NCBI GenBank assembly: GCA_963082975.1
Contig: OY720350.1
Coordinates: 10,125,488-10,189,487 of the forward strand
Reading direction: 5' to 3'
Source: Labia minor
Lineage: Eukaryota; Arthropoda; Insecta; Dermaptera; Spongiphoridae
Length of the DNA: 64,000 nucleotides
A program made the translations under genes and the position numbers. The notes below the pieces were generated by a model that saw only the letters and a program-made list of their open reading frames with translations, had not been told where the DNA came from and ran no database searches. Shown here in pieces: positions 44,179 to 53,540 of the stretch; within the stretch, counting starts at the first letter, position 1, and each line of letters starts with the position of its first letter.

Positions 44179-44885
44179 CGAGGTATGTCCGGAAAGTATC
44201 GGGCCTACCTTTATGGCGTTATTCTGGATCATTAGGAGGATGACATCCTTCGAAGTAATCCCCACTTGATTGAATAACACGGTTCCAGCGATGTTTCCAA
44301 TTTTCGAAACAATCCTGAAACTCGCATTTAGGGATGGTCTTGAGTACGCTCGTCGCATTAATTTGAACCTTCGTTTTGTCATCGAATCACTGTCCTTTGA
44401 GTGGTTTTTTGAGTTTTGGAAACACATTGCTTCGACATCCTCCGTACAGTCCCGACATAGCCCTTTGTGACTTTTGGCTGTTTCCAAAATTCAAAAAAAC
44501 ACTCAAAAGACAGCGGAAAGGAGTACACTCGTCGCATTTTGAACCTTCGTTTTGTCATCGAATCGCTGTCCTTTGAGTGATTTTTGAGTTTTGGAAACAA
44601 CCAAAAGTTACAAGGGGCTATGTCGGGACTGTACGGAGGTTTTCGAAGTAATGTGTTTCCAAAACTCAAAAAACCACTCAAAGGACAGCGATTCGATGAC
44701 AAAACGAAGGTTCAAAAGCGTACTCAAGACCATCCCTAAAAGTGAGTTCCAGGATTGTTTCGAGAAATGGAAACATCGTTGGAACCGTGTTATTCAATCA
44801 AGAGGGGATTACTTCGAAGGATGCTACCCGCCCGATGATCCAGAATAACGCCCGATGATCCAGAATACTTTCCGGACAGACCTCG
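44179..44885. mobile_element. Fold-back mariner derivative 3 (707 bp, nested inverted repeats)
   Basis: The ends CGAGGTATGTCCGGAAAG and CTTTCCGGACAGACCTCG are flanked by TA (44177-44178 and 44886-44887). Long arms pair almost to the centre. The third-Asp block PPYSPDIALCDFWLFPKFKK is encoded on plus (about 44428-44490) and again, altered to PPYSPDIAPCNFWLFP, on minus (about 44600-44645). The mariner C-terminus (FQDCFEKWKHRWNRVIQSR, then GDYFEG) is on plus at about 44750-44820. A 70-bp block with TTCGTTTTGTCATCGAATC occurs three times, twice on plus and once on minus, so the palindrome itself contains a further duplication. An 18-bp tandem repeat CCCGATGATCCAGAATAA lies at 44831-44866. Confidence 0.88.
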
Positions 44886-44887
44886 TA

Positions 44888-46220
44888 TATGTATTTCTTA
44901 CAAGAGCTATTATCTCAAGGAAAAAATGACTAATTAATATTATAGACAAAAATTATATTTATATTTATTTATTGAACTGAACTTTCTTACTTCCCATCCC
45001 TTACATATTACATAAAAAAATAAAAATTAATTAAAACATTTCAAAGGAACTACGAGACTGAATTATATCAAGAATTTATTAACTTGTGTAATCTTGAACA
45101 TTTACAAAATAAAAAGAACAATATAGCTTAGAAAATATAATAAAGAAATTCTCGAACAGACAAAAACCGAAAGCTAAAACGATTATATACCAATAAAATG
45201 TAAATAAAATGATTCTCGTGATTAAATTTGAATTTTCAAAATTTATCCCGAGGGAGACATTTTTTTTTCTTTCAAAATCATCAGAATGTTTACAATATAA
45301 ATAGCTTGTAATTTTTTATCAATAAATAAATTAATATAATATATATAAATATCTGTGTGTGTGTGTGTGTATTGATGTTATATTCAGTGAAAAAGTTTGA
45401 ACTATAAGATGGCAAAAATGTTTATTACTATACTATTTGAATGCAAAGCACAATTGATGACTAAAAATGGGAAAGAAATGTAAGAATGCGTGTATCATGC
45501 AATTAAAGTACAAATTGCAACCCAACGGATGCATTTAAGTGTAAAAATGCAGTCAATGGGCATCAGGAATGTGACGTTTTTCTTTATGGCTGAACGAATA
45601 TATACAAACACACATACAAACATAAAATTCACATAAATCGCAGACACATGAACAAATTTATATTTATACAAGATGAGATGGATCTTCTACAATTAAATAT
45701 TTTGTAATAGATTTTTAAATAATTATATCTATGAATAGAATATATTAAATATTAAATCTTTATATATATATATATTAAATAAATGTTTATTGCTTCAGGT
45801 AACATTTTTTTTTTTTTTTTTTTTTTTTTTGTATACATATGTATTTATGTGTTGTATTATATATCGGTATAATAAAATTATTAATTGCATATGCTTATTT
45901 AAAAATCATTTGTTAAATATTTATTATCAAAAATTTCAAGATTTAAACATCACGAATTTAAATAAAAAAAATTGTATTATAATAATAAATGTAATAACTT
46001 TTATAAAACAAATTATTAAAATGTGTTTAATTTTAAAACCCAAAATAGAAATTATTTCAAATTGATTATATATCATAATTGAAATGATTTTATTTATTTA
46101 TTTGTTTATAAATATATTCATCTTAAAGTGACGGTTAGGGAATTATCATTATTATTATTTTTACTTCTATAATTTTTACTAATCTATTTTACATTTTTAT
46201 TTTATATTTATATAAGTATT
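44888..46220. other. AT-rich spacer
   Basis: (GT)n at about 45355-45370, a T30 run at about 45807-45830 and (TA)n at about 45762-45775. A moderately complex patch at 45470-45600 has no recognisable gene. Confidence 0.5.
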
Positions 46221-46423
46221 TTCGTTTTTTTTTTACCGCGGCACACTTTTAACGGTTTAAAAATTTGGCGTCACACAAAGAAAAATATACGTGTAAAAAT
46301 TTACCATATTGAAAAAATTTAGAAAAAAGTCGGAAATGTTTAAGAGCCTCATAATCTCGAGGCACACTTTTGAAAATCTCGCTGCACACTAAAGTGCCGC
46401 AGCACAGTAATTGAGAATCACTG
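46221..46423 (-). mobile_element. hAT-type MITE, one terminus lost
   Basis: The right end GAGAATCACTG (complement CAGTGATTCTC) is a hAT terminus. Near it lies GTGCCGCAGCAC, and near the left is ACCGCGGCACAC, in the inverted arrangement typical of small hAT elements. The left CAGTG end is not visible, so no target duplication can be scored. Confidence 0.65.
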
Positions 46424-46645
46424 AGATATGCTGTGTATGAAAAGTGAAAAAAATTTAACATTTTTACATCACCAACAGGTGTAAATTTTTAAGTAGGTTA
46501 TTTTCTAATTACATATATACCAAAAAATAGTCAATATCCTATAATTTTATTACTATTTGCTTTTAAGAATTACCATATATAAAACAAAATTGTAATCTAA
46601 GGAAAAAAAAAATTTATGTAATTTTTTTTTTCATACATCTCTTTT

Positions 46646-46910
46646 TACCGACCGACAATAGGAAGGGAAGGTATTGTTTTCATACCAAATTTCAAATGTG
46701 GAGATTTTTTAACAGTAGCATGAATCCATCAACTTTTGATGTATATCCCGAAACCGGAAGTGGTAGTTTACAAATTATTAATTTTATATTCATTGTCGGA
46801 AATTTTTTATTACATTAAACTAACTGGTGATATAATATATATATATATATATAATTTTGTTTTTAATTATTTTTATATCGTCGGTCGGTTCTGTGCCTGG
46901 CTAGAGCTCA
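46646..46910 (+). mobile_element. Family B copy B3, short and degenerate
   Basis: Starts ACCGACCGACAATAG with the GGGAAGGTATTGTTTTCA block and ends ATCGTCGGTCGGTT, followed by a decayed 3' hairpin (GTGCCTGGCTAGAGC). The centre is deleted: the TCCGTC repeat is gone and (AT)n occupies about 46835-46853. Its ends still match B1 and B2. Confidence 0.7.
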
Positions 46911-47054
46911 TTTTTTTAAATTTTTATTCATATTAGAAAAGATTTTAGGCTTAAGTATCTCTTTTCCTTTATCATTTTTATAATTTTTAATCAAAAATAC
47001 TAACAAGAAAAATTTCATCAATATATATATATATATTAAATATAGGAAAATATA

Positions 47055-47235
47055 TTAAGATGAGAGGGAATGAGGTGAGTGAGCACATGCCAAGGGCGTG
47101 CCCACGTGTATGTTCTTTGGGTGACGGTGTGTGCGATTCACACCGGTCGACCGCTCTCAGCTCCATCGCTTATTGTGTTCACACGTCATCAATTTCTCCA
47201 CAAAGACGAATGGATTCGATTAAATATGATAAATT
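47055..47235. promoter_or_regulatory. Unique GC-elevated island
   Basis: Complex block with GGGCGTGCCCACGTGTATG (a GGGCGTG Krüppel-like/Sp-type core and a CACGTG E-box) and CACACCGGTCGACCGC. Overlapping 61- and 63-codon frames have no domain. Regulatory function is inference. Confidence 0.3.
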
Positions 47236-47336
47236 CACTGTTTAATATATTTATATTTTATGGCTTATGATTCGATAAAAGATTACTTACACCTTAATTA
47301 TTTATGAAAATGTTTTCTATTTTTATACATACTTAT

Positions 47337-47371
<35 letters not shown>

Positions 47372-47381
47372 CTAACTGCTC

Positions 47382-47446
47382 AGAGCGCCGAAGGCGCTCT
47401 TCATACCTAAACGGGGGCTCCGCCCCCTGTACCCCCGAGTGGTACA
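47382..47446. repeat. Cluster of three GC-rich hairpins after a (TA)n tract
   Basis: Immediately after (TA)n (about 47343-47370) come three consecutive perfect stems: AGAGCGCC-GAA-GGCGCTCT (47382-47400), GGGGGC-TCC-GCCCCC (47413-47427) and TGTACC/GGTACA (47428-47446). The first shares the C-GAA-G triloop with the hairpin at 5344-5388. In bacteria such units would be read as REP-like elements or terminators; in an arthropod genome their origin is unclear. Confidence 0.8.
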
Positions 47447-47995
47447 TAATATTTGGTTGAAAGTAGAAAAAGGTTTTCATCCATTTTGTTTCAATCAGTA
47501 TATTACATAAAACATTCATTTCTTTTTGTGTTCTTATTTAAAATATATTTTAATTTAATCAGTTGTTTTGGATAAAAACCAAAAAATTCAATTTTACCAA
47601 CTTATATTATAATACATATAAATTATTTGTTATTTTCATATTTTATTTATATATTTTTATTTAATCTATACAACTTTTAAAATGTAAATATTTAATATTT
47701 ATTATTAATTGAAAATAAATTTACTTTTTATTAATATTCTGACCAAAATTGAAATTTAATGTTAGTCTAAAATGAGTAAGAAATTTTTTTTTTCACTTTT
47801 CTCAAAAAGTATTTATTGGTTCCCAATGAATTTCACGCTATTATATATATATAATATAATATAAATATATGAAAATGTTTAAATTAATAAAAAATTGTTG
47901 GAAGAGAATTTGATCATTGAAAACAACTTTAAAGAAAATATGTAAAATAATAATTTTGAAAAAAAGATGATAAAATAAATTTAAATTGACATTAA
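47447..47995. other. AT-rich spacer
   Basis: No gene or element recognised. Confidence 0.5.
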
Positions 47996-48315
47996 AGATG
48001 ATGATTCAATTGGGGGTGGAGTGAAGGGAATATAGAATTCATTAAAATATTTGTTTTATTGGATGGAATGAATTTGCATTCGCCATTTTGTCTGGGAATC
48101 CGGTGGATGTTGCTAATTCCTGGATAACTTAGCATGGAGGGGGACAGTGAGGGGGGCGTGGCCCACCTAAGCAGATGGTCGAATGACTTCAATTGGGGGT
48201 CCAATCACGTGGGATATTGATGAGGGGGCTTGAGCTGGAGGCCAGCTGATGTTCTCCACGTGTTCTCAAGGGACGCCCGGCAACCCGTCCACCAAATCCT
48301 CCCACATCCCATTCA
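47996..48315. promoter_or_regulatory. Unique GC-elevated island
   Basis: Complex block with GGGGGGCGTGGCCCACCTAAG, CCAATCACGTGGG and TTCTCCACGTGTTC (two CACGTG E-boxes at about 48206 and 48256). No frame of note. A candidate enhancer or promoter-distal element. Confidence 0.3.
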
Positions 48316-48600
48316 ATTATAGCAAATTTAACATTGCAAATTTAACATAAATAACGCAACCTGATAATAATATTTAAATTATTATTATTATTATTATTAT
48401 TAATATATAATTTATTTAAAATTGTCGAATATTAAATTAAAACTTAATTATTTATTAATTGAATTTGGAGAGTTCAGAGCAATTCTAAAGAATATTCATT
48501 GTATGAATAAAGAAACAAACACAAAGACCATGACAGATGTGTTATTGGTAGGTCACTGACCACTCAATACAAATCAAAATATTTCCATAATCTTTATATC
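48316..48600. other. AT-rich spacer with (TTA)n
   Basis: (TTA)n at about 48379-48402. Nothing else recognised. Confidence 0.5.
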
Positions 48601-48601
48601 A

Positions 48602-48994
48602 TTGAAAAGAAAAAAAAAAAAAAAAGAAAATGGAAAATCTATTGGTATATTTATTTTCTTTTTAGTTATTCAATTAACTTGCACAATGGATAATCTATCA
48701 CAATCACTCATTAAATTAAGACCAATTAAAATTAAAAGTTTAAATAATTTAATAATTCCATTGAAGAGGCAGCTAGCCGAAAGTGTAGCATACCAATTTT
48801 CTACACAAGAAAAAGAAAAAAAAAAAGAAAATGGGAAATCTATTGGTATATTTATTTTCTTTTTAGTTATTCAATTAACTTGCACAATGGATAATCTATC
48901 ACAATCACTCATTGAATTAAGACCAATTAAAATTAAAAGTTTAAATAATTCAATAATTCCATTGGGAAGGCAGCTAGCCGAGAGTGTAGCATAG
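48602..48994 (+). CDS. Tandemly duplicated open frame of unknown function (2 x 67 codons)
   Basis: Not recognised. An open frame of 130 residues (opening on TTG; the first ATG in frame is at 48686) consists of two units with a period of 201 bp. Each begins Lys-rich, then KENGKSIGIF-IFFLVIQLTC, a hydrophobic stretch like a signal peptide or membrane segment, then TMDNLSQSLI and LRPIKIKSLNN, and ends QLAESVA. The units differ at a few positions, and all differences visible in the protein (K/E, L/S, KR/GR) are non-synonymous, which argues for neutral drift. The period divisible by three keeps the frame open. It may be a non-coding duplication that happens to read through. Confidence 0.3.
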   Translation: MKRKKKKKENGKSIGIFIFFLVIQLTCTMDNLSQSLIKLRPIKIKSLNNLIIPLKRQLAESVAYQFSTQEKEKKKENGKSIGIFIFFLVIQLTCTMDNLSQSLIELRPIKIKSLNNSIIPLGRQLAESVA

Positions 48995-49310
48995 CAATTT
49001 TCTACGAAAGGGAGACGGCACCTTAAGAAAAAGAATAATAATTCCAAGACCATTGCTTAGAATTTTCCTATTTCGATTCTATTCCTAAGAGAATATCCCC
49101 CTTAATAGAAATCTATTTATTTATTGATATTTCTTTTTCATAAATCTTATCCTGGTTGAAGATTTGAGACAGATTGAATATAGAAAGATCTGCAAATAGA
49201 AGGTCTCTCAAGAGAATGGTAGTAAACGAGTCCGTAAGCCTCCAAAGAACGATTGGGAGGAGAACTTTGAAAGAAGAAATAACAAAATCATTGAATCATT
49301 AAAAAAAAAA
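48995..49310. other. Complex unassigned segment after the duplication
   Basis: Continues the same sequence texture as the duplicated block, with AAGGGAGACGGCACC and CGAGTCCGTAAGCCTCC. It looks organelle-like to me (purine-rich, AT-biased, few homopolymers), but I recognise no gene. Confidence 0.25.
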
Positions 49311-49412
49311 AAAATTCCCTCTCTATGTTATCCAATATTTCTCTATATATTTTTTTTTCTTCTTTAAATAGAAATAGAAAATTTATTAACATTTTAATAT
49401 TGAATTTCAACT

Positions 49413-49453
<41 letters not shown>

Positions 49454-50205
49454 TTATGATGGAGTTTGGGAATTCTTTTCAAACACCCTGCAGAGGTAGC
49501 ATGAAGAGGAGTAGGGTATATTTTTTTCTTCTTCAACGTTGGTCTCTCTCTCTCTCTTGCGCAAGTGGAAATTCTAAAACTGCCTCCTCGTCAGAATCAT
49601 AAATCTTTTTTTCTGATTAATTAAAAGATTTATCGAATGTCCACTGCGACGCCTCTAAATCAATCGAATAAATAAATTATGCAAAATAAGTTGTCGCTGT
49701 TTGTTAAATAGAGTTTACATTTTATTCAAGATCCTAGAACTGATATAAATATATATTTGTATTGTATATAGTAGATATACTATATGTATTGTATATTTAG
49801 AATAAATTCTGGTTGAATAGTGATTAGGCCACTGGAGTTGGCTGGTGTATAATGTAACGCAAGTGGACACACCTAAACATTAAACGATTTGACATTTCGC
49901 TGAACTCTGAAATTGAAAATTTATTATTTAAATCAATGATAAATATTTACTTGATAAATGTATTTTTATAAAATGTAAAAAATTTTATTCTTATGTGTTC
50001 AATCAAGAAGTGTAGAATTTTCAAAGAAACTTTTGAAATTTTGACCCTTCAGTGAGAAAAACATTTTTTTTTGATAAATGATATTTAAAGGGGAATAATT
50101 AATAATTAATAAATAATGAATATTAAAAAATTAGACTTTTACACACAATTTCAATGAATAAGTTGGGTATTCGGATAGTTGAAATCCTAGATTAGAATAT
50201 TGGTT
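49311..50205. other. AT-rich spacer with (TA)n
   Basis: (TA)n at about 49416-49450 and (TC)n at about 49542-49556. No gene recognised. Confidence 0.5.
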
Positions 50206-50505
50206 CTATCTATCTATCTCTATGGATCTTCGGAACTCGAAAGTTCTTGGCGACAGTAACTACATTTCCCCACAGGTTCCTATTCTGAGCCACAACCCTC
50301 CAACACCTACCCTCTCCCATCTCTCTCACGTCCCTTCCTACATTGTCCACCCACAGGGTCCTTGGTCTTCCAAACGGACGTTTCTCAACCACCATATAAT
50401 TTTCGCCATTCTTTGCTCTCCCATTCTAGCCACGTGCCCTGTCCATCGCAGAGTAATTGTATGACCTCTATGCATCTCCAGATATAGTTAAAATTATAAA
50501 ATCAA
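50206..50505 (-). mobile_element. Non-LTR retrotransposon 3' fragment, copy L3, with inverted 5' end
   Basis: The minus strand from 50456 down to 50221 encodes the C-terminal region of the reverse-transcriptase protein (GRPRTLWVDNVGRDVREMGE, AQNRNLW and NFRVP), ending in (TATC)n at 50206-50220, which is the complement of the GATA tail. At about 50457 the sequence flips: 50459-50505 is retrotransposon sequence in the plus orientation (CATCTCCAGATATAGTTAAA), which in L4 lies directly upstream of where the minus segment begins. This is the signature of twin priming during target-primed insertion. Confidence 0.85.
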
Positions 50506-50692
50506 TTTTATAGATATCCCGAAATATTAACCTAAGAAAGAAACTAAGAAATAAATAATAATTAATCAAGTAATTTATTAGAAATGTAAATATCTTCAAT
50601 TACTTATTTCTCAGAAAATTTAAAACATTTCCAATTTAGATCAAGAAAATTTTAATTGTAAAAATATATTTATAAACATATATATTTATATT

Positions 50693-51255
50693 TTCGAGAT
50701 GAGTTTAAAGCGAGGTTACAATCGGGAAACGCCTGTTATCATGCAATAAAGGGGCTTATCGCGTCAAAATTATTATCAAAAGGGATAAAAATTAAAATAT
50801 ATAAATCAATTATTTTACCGGTTGTATTACATGGATGCGAGGCATGGTATATGACCTTAGGTGATGAAGATTTAGAGTATTTGAGAATAAGATTCTGCGA
50901 AGCATTTATGGGCCAAAGAAAGATGAGGTCACCGGGAAATGGCGAAAATTGCATAACTAGGAATTGCATGATCTCTATACATCTCCAGATATAGTTAGAA
51001 TTATAAAATCAAGAAGGCTAAGGTGGGCAGGACAAGTGGCTAGAATGGGAGAAGATAGAATGGCCAAAAATATATTGGTAGGGCGACTGAGTGGGAAACG
51101 TCCACTTGGAAGTCCAGGGACACGGTGGGTGGATAAGATGGGAGAGAATAGGGACTGGAAGGTTGTGGCTCAGAATAGGAATACTTGGAGGAGTGTGGTT
51201 GCTGCGGCCAAGAACTTTCGAGTTCCGTAGAGCCACAGAGATAGATAGATAGATA
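50693..51255 (+). pseudogene. Non-LTR retrotransposon 3' part, copy L4, 5'-truncated
   Basis: Begins abruptly at GATGAGTTTAAAGCGAGG and encodes DEFKARLQSGNACYHAIKGL, KIYKSIILPVVLHGCEAWYM and TLGDEDLEYLRI. A frameshift around 50930-50970 leads into the 88-residue frame 50964-51230 with SPDIVRIIKSRRLRWAGQ, RMGEDRMAKN, RPLGSPGTRWVDKMG and AAAKNFRVP at the stop. The 3' end is TAGAGCCACAGA followed by (GATA)n. The best-preserved of the four fragments; probably 5'-truncated on insertion. It lacks the RT catalytic motif, so it is inert. Confidence 0.88.
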
Positions 51256-51890
51256 TTATTAATATGAAAGGAAATAATCATTCCATATTTCACTCAGTCA
51301 AATTTTTTTATAAACTCCTGAATATAGGTATTTGAAATGAGAAGTAAACTAAATAAGGTTCTTTTACTCTGATGAAGTGGAGAGGCTGTATCAAAAAATG
51401 ATTGTTTATTTAAATTCTTTCATTAATAAAAGAAGAGCAAAGAATATTATTTATTAGAAAAAACTACTGAGAGAAATAAAAATAGAAATAAATATTGATT
51501 GAAAATTTTAATTTATTTCTAAATATTATGAATAATATTTTTCATATATAAAAATTATATTAAAATAAATAAAGAGTAACTATTGTTTCGATGGGCATCA
51601 CTTTATCATCAATTTATAAAGTTAAATAATAGGAAAATCTGCAAAAATAAGATATTATCTTTAATTTATATTAATCATTCTTTTTTAAAAATTAATATAA
51701 TTATTTTTTAATGTATAATAATTACATATTAAATAAAAAATAATTTCAAACTGTTTTTATGTTGTTGATTTTTTTCCCCCCAGTAATTATAAAAATGGAA
51801 AAGTAAAATTAAATTTTTAAGTATTCTAGCCATTTCAAGAATCTATTTATTTTATTATTATTATTATTATTATTTTTTTAATCCATAAAT
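51256..51890. other. AT-rich spacer
   Basis: (TTA)n at about 51850-51872. No gene recognised. Confidence 0.5.
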
Positions 51891-52185
51891 AGAATTTCTC
51901 ATTATATAACATAGGTATCTTAGGTAAGGGAGAGAAGGACCCTTCAAAAGTCATTTGTCTTAGAATGACAAGAATTTTTAAATGGAATGAAGTTGGCTGA
52001 CTGTCTGGCTTCACTCTTCGGGTTCGTAGGAGGTGCTTGGCTTGGCATAAAGGCCGTCCAAGAATATCATTAAACGAATCGAAATCCAAACAGAAACACA
52101 ACACAATGGCCATAAAAATCCGCTTATTTATTAACTCAAACCATTCAATTCGTTCGGTTCGGTAATTGTCTCAAATGGAATTTAC
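51891..52185. promoter_or_regulatory. Unique GC-elevated island
   Basis: Complex block with CTTCGGGTTCGTAGGAGG and CAATGGCCATAAAAATCCG; the GCCATAAAA core resembles posterior Hox (Abd-B-type TTTATGGC) sites. An 88-codon minus frame (51847-52113) shows no domain. Candidate regulatory DNA, inference only. Confidence 0.3.
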
Positions 52186-52580
52186 ATTTTTTTTTCCCTT
52201 TCACTCCTTTGAATCAATCGAATTTTCTTCACGTCTCTTTCCTTTATGGGTCCTAATTGAAGTATAATAGAGGATAAATAGCCAAGAGAGAGAGAGGATG
52301 CCCTTTCGTTCTTTCTTTTTCACACTTTTCTCATATATCAAGTGTCATAAACCATTCAGAGTTAAGTTCAAGTGATCAAGTTTCCTAATTCAGACAGTAG
52401 CACTTCTTCGAAGTGGTGGCCTATTCTCTGGACATGATAAGGCATATTTACATTTAATAATAGGCTAACATTTTTATTTCCAGATTTCTTTCACTATTTC
52501 TAATATTATTATTATATCTATTTTATATCTTTTTATTTTAATATTTCTTGAATAATAATAATAATAAAAAATATTATTTA
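52186..52580. other. Mixed spacer
   Basis: Moderately complex to about 52440 (GA repeat at about 52286-52297), then AT-rich. No gene recognised. Confidence 0.4.
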
Positions 52581-52650
52581 CGAGGTGGGGTGAAAAGTTT
52601 CCGGCCTGACCAAGAAAAACGATGTTTTTAAATTTTTTTGAAATTCACAC
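52581..52650. mobile_element. Solo mariner-type terminus
   Basis: GAGGTGGGGTGAAAAGTTTCC-GGCCTGACCAAGAAAAACGATG repeats the left end of the mariner remnant at 533. No transposase sequence follows. Confidence 0.65.
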
Positions 52651-52689
52651 TATATATAAAATTTATAAAGAAAAATCGATCTGTATTGA

Positions 52690-52800
52690 TTTCAGTCTCA
52701 AGAAAAATCAACTTTATTAGTATTTTCTTAATTTAAAATAGTAAATTCAAATGACGTCACTATATCATCTATATTGAAATTTGCCTCCCGCCTTTTTTTA
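52690..52800. repeat. Degenerate family B internal fragment
   Basis: TTTTCTTAATTTAAAAT followed by ATGACGTCACT matches family B at about 9020-9065 and the complement of about 12176-12205. No termini. Confidence 0.5.
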
Positions 52801-53281
52801 ATTCATATTGTATTATTTTTTTTATATTTAAAATATTTTAAAATTTTTTATTTAATTTCGAAATAAAATTAAAAATATTTATTTTAGAATAAAAAAAAAT
52901 ACGAAATATAATTATCATTTCCAACCAAAAAAAAACAAAAAAACAAATAAATATTCATGAAGTTAGCAACATATAAAAATTATAAAAGAAGGAATTTCAA
53001 TTAAATTGTAGAATAAATTTGATCTAATAATCTTAAATAAATTATATTATATTGATTGATATGTTTTTTTAGATTAAATTATAAATAATATAAATGATAT
53101 TTGATTATTATAAATAAAAAGAAAACAATAACCTCTTTTCTTAATTAAAATATAGACAAGTACAGGAGTCAATATAATTTCAGAATTTATATTATTATCA
53201 GTAGTAATCCTTGGTCGAAATAATTTATAAGCTATTGCTACTTTGAAAAATATATAACTAAGTCATCTAATTATAACATTT
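52801..53281. other. AT-rich spacer, nothing recognised
   Basis: Extremely AT-rich. No gene or element recognised. Confidence 0.5.
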
Positions 53282-53540
53282 ATATATATATATAATATAG
53301 GATTCAAATATTTTATCAAATAAATTTGAATATATTTTTCATTTTGAAATAAAAATCACACACAAGTTATTTTAATTAATTTATACCATTTTTGGATTCA
53401 AATTTTTAATGGGTTAATTTTAGAAAACCCATTTTACAATTGTAATAAATTATTAAAAAATTGTAAAATTTTTAAAGTTTATAATAATAAATTGTATAAA
53501 TTTGTTAAAGGGTCGAGCGATAGCTCGGTGTCCCAGGTAC
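53282..53540 (-). repeat. Interspersed repeat family C, copy C2
   Basis: Inverted partner of 4341-4608, beginning with (AT)n at about 53282-53298 and ending CGAGCGATAGCTCGGTGTCC. The terminal CGAGC-GATA-GCTCG hairpin is perfect here. No coding frame. Confidence 0.65.

Noticed and set aside
48602..49300. Assignment of the duplicated block to a named plastid or mitochondrial gene
   Set aside because: The texture suggested organelle DNA, but I could not match any gene, so I left it unassigned.
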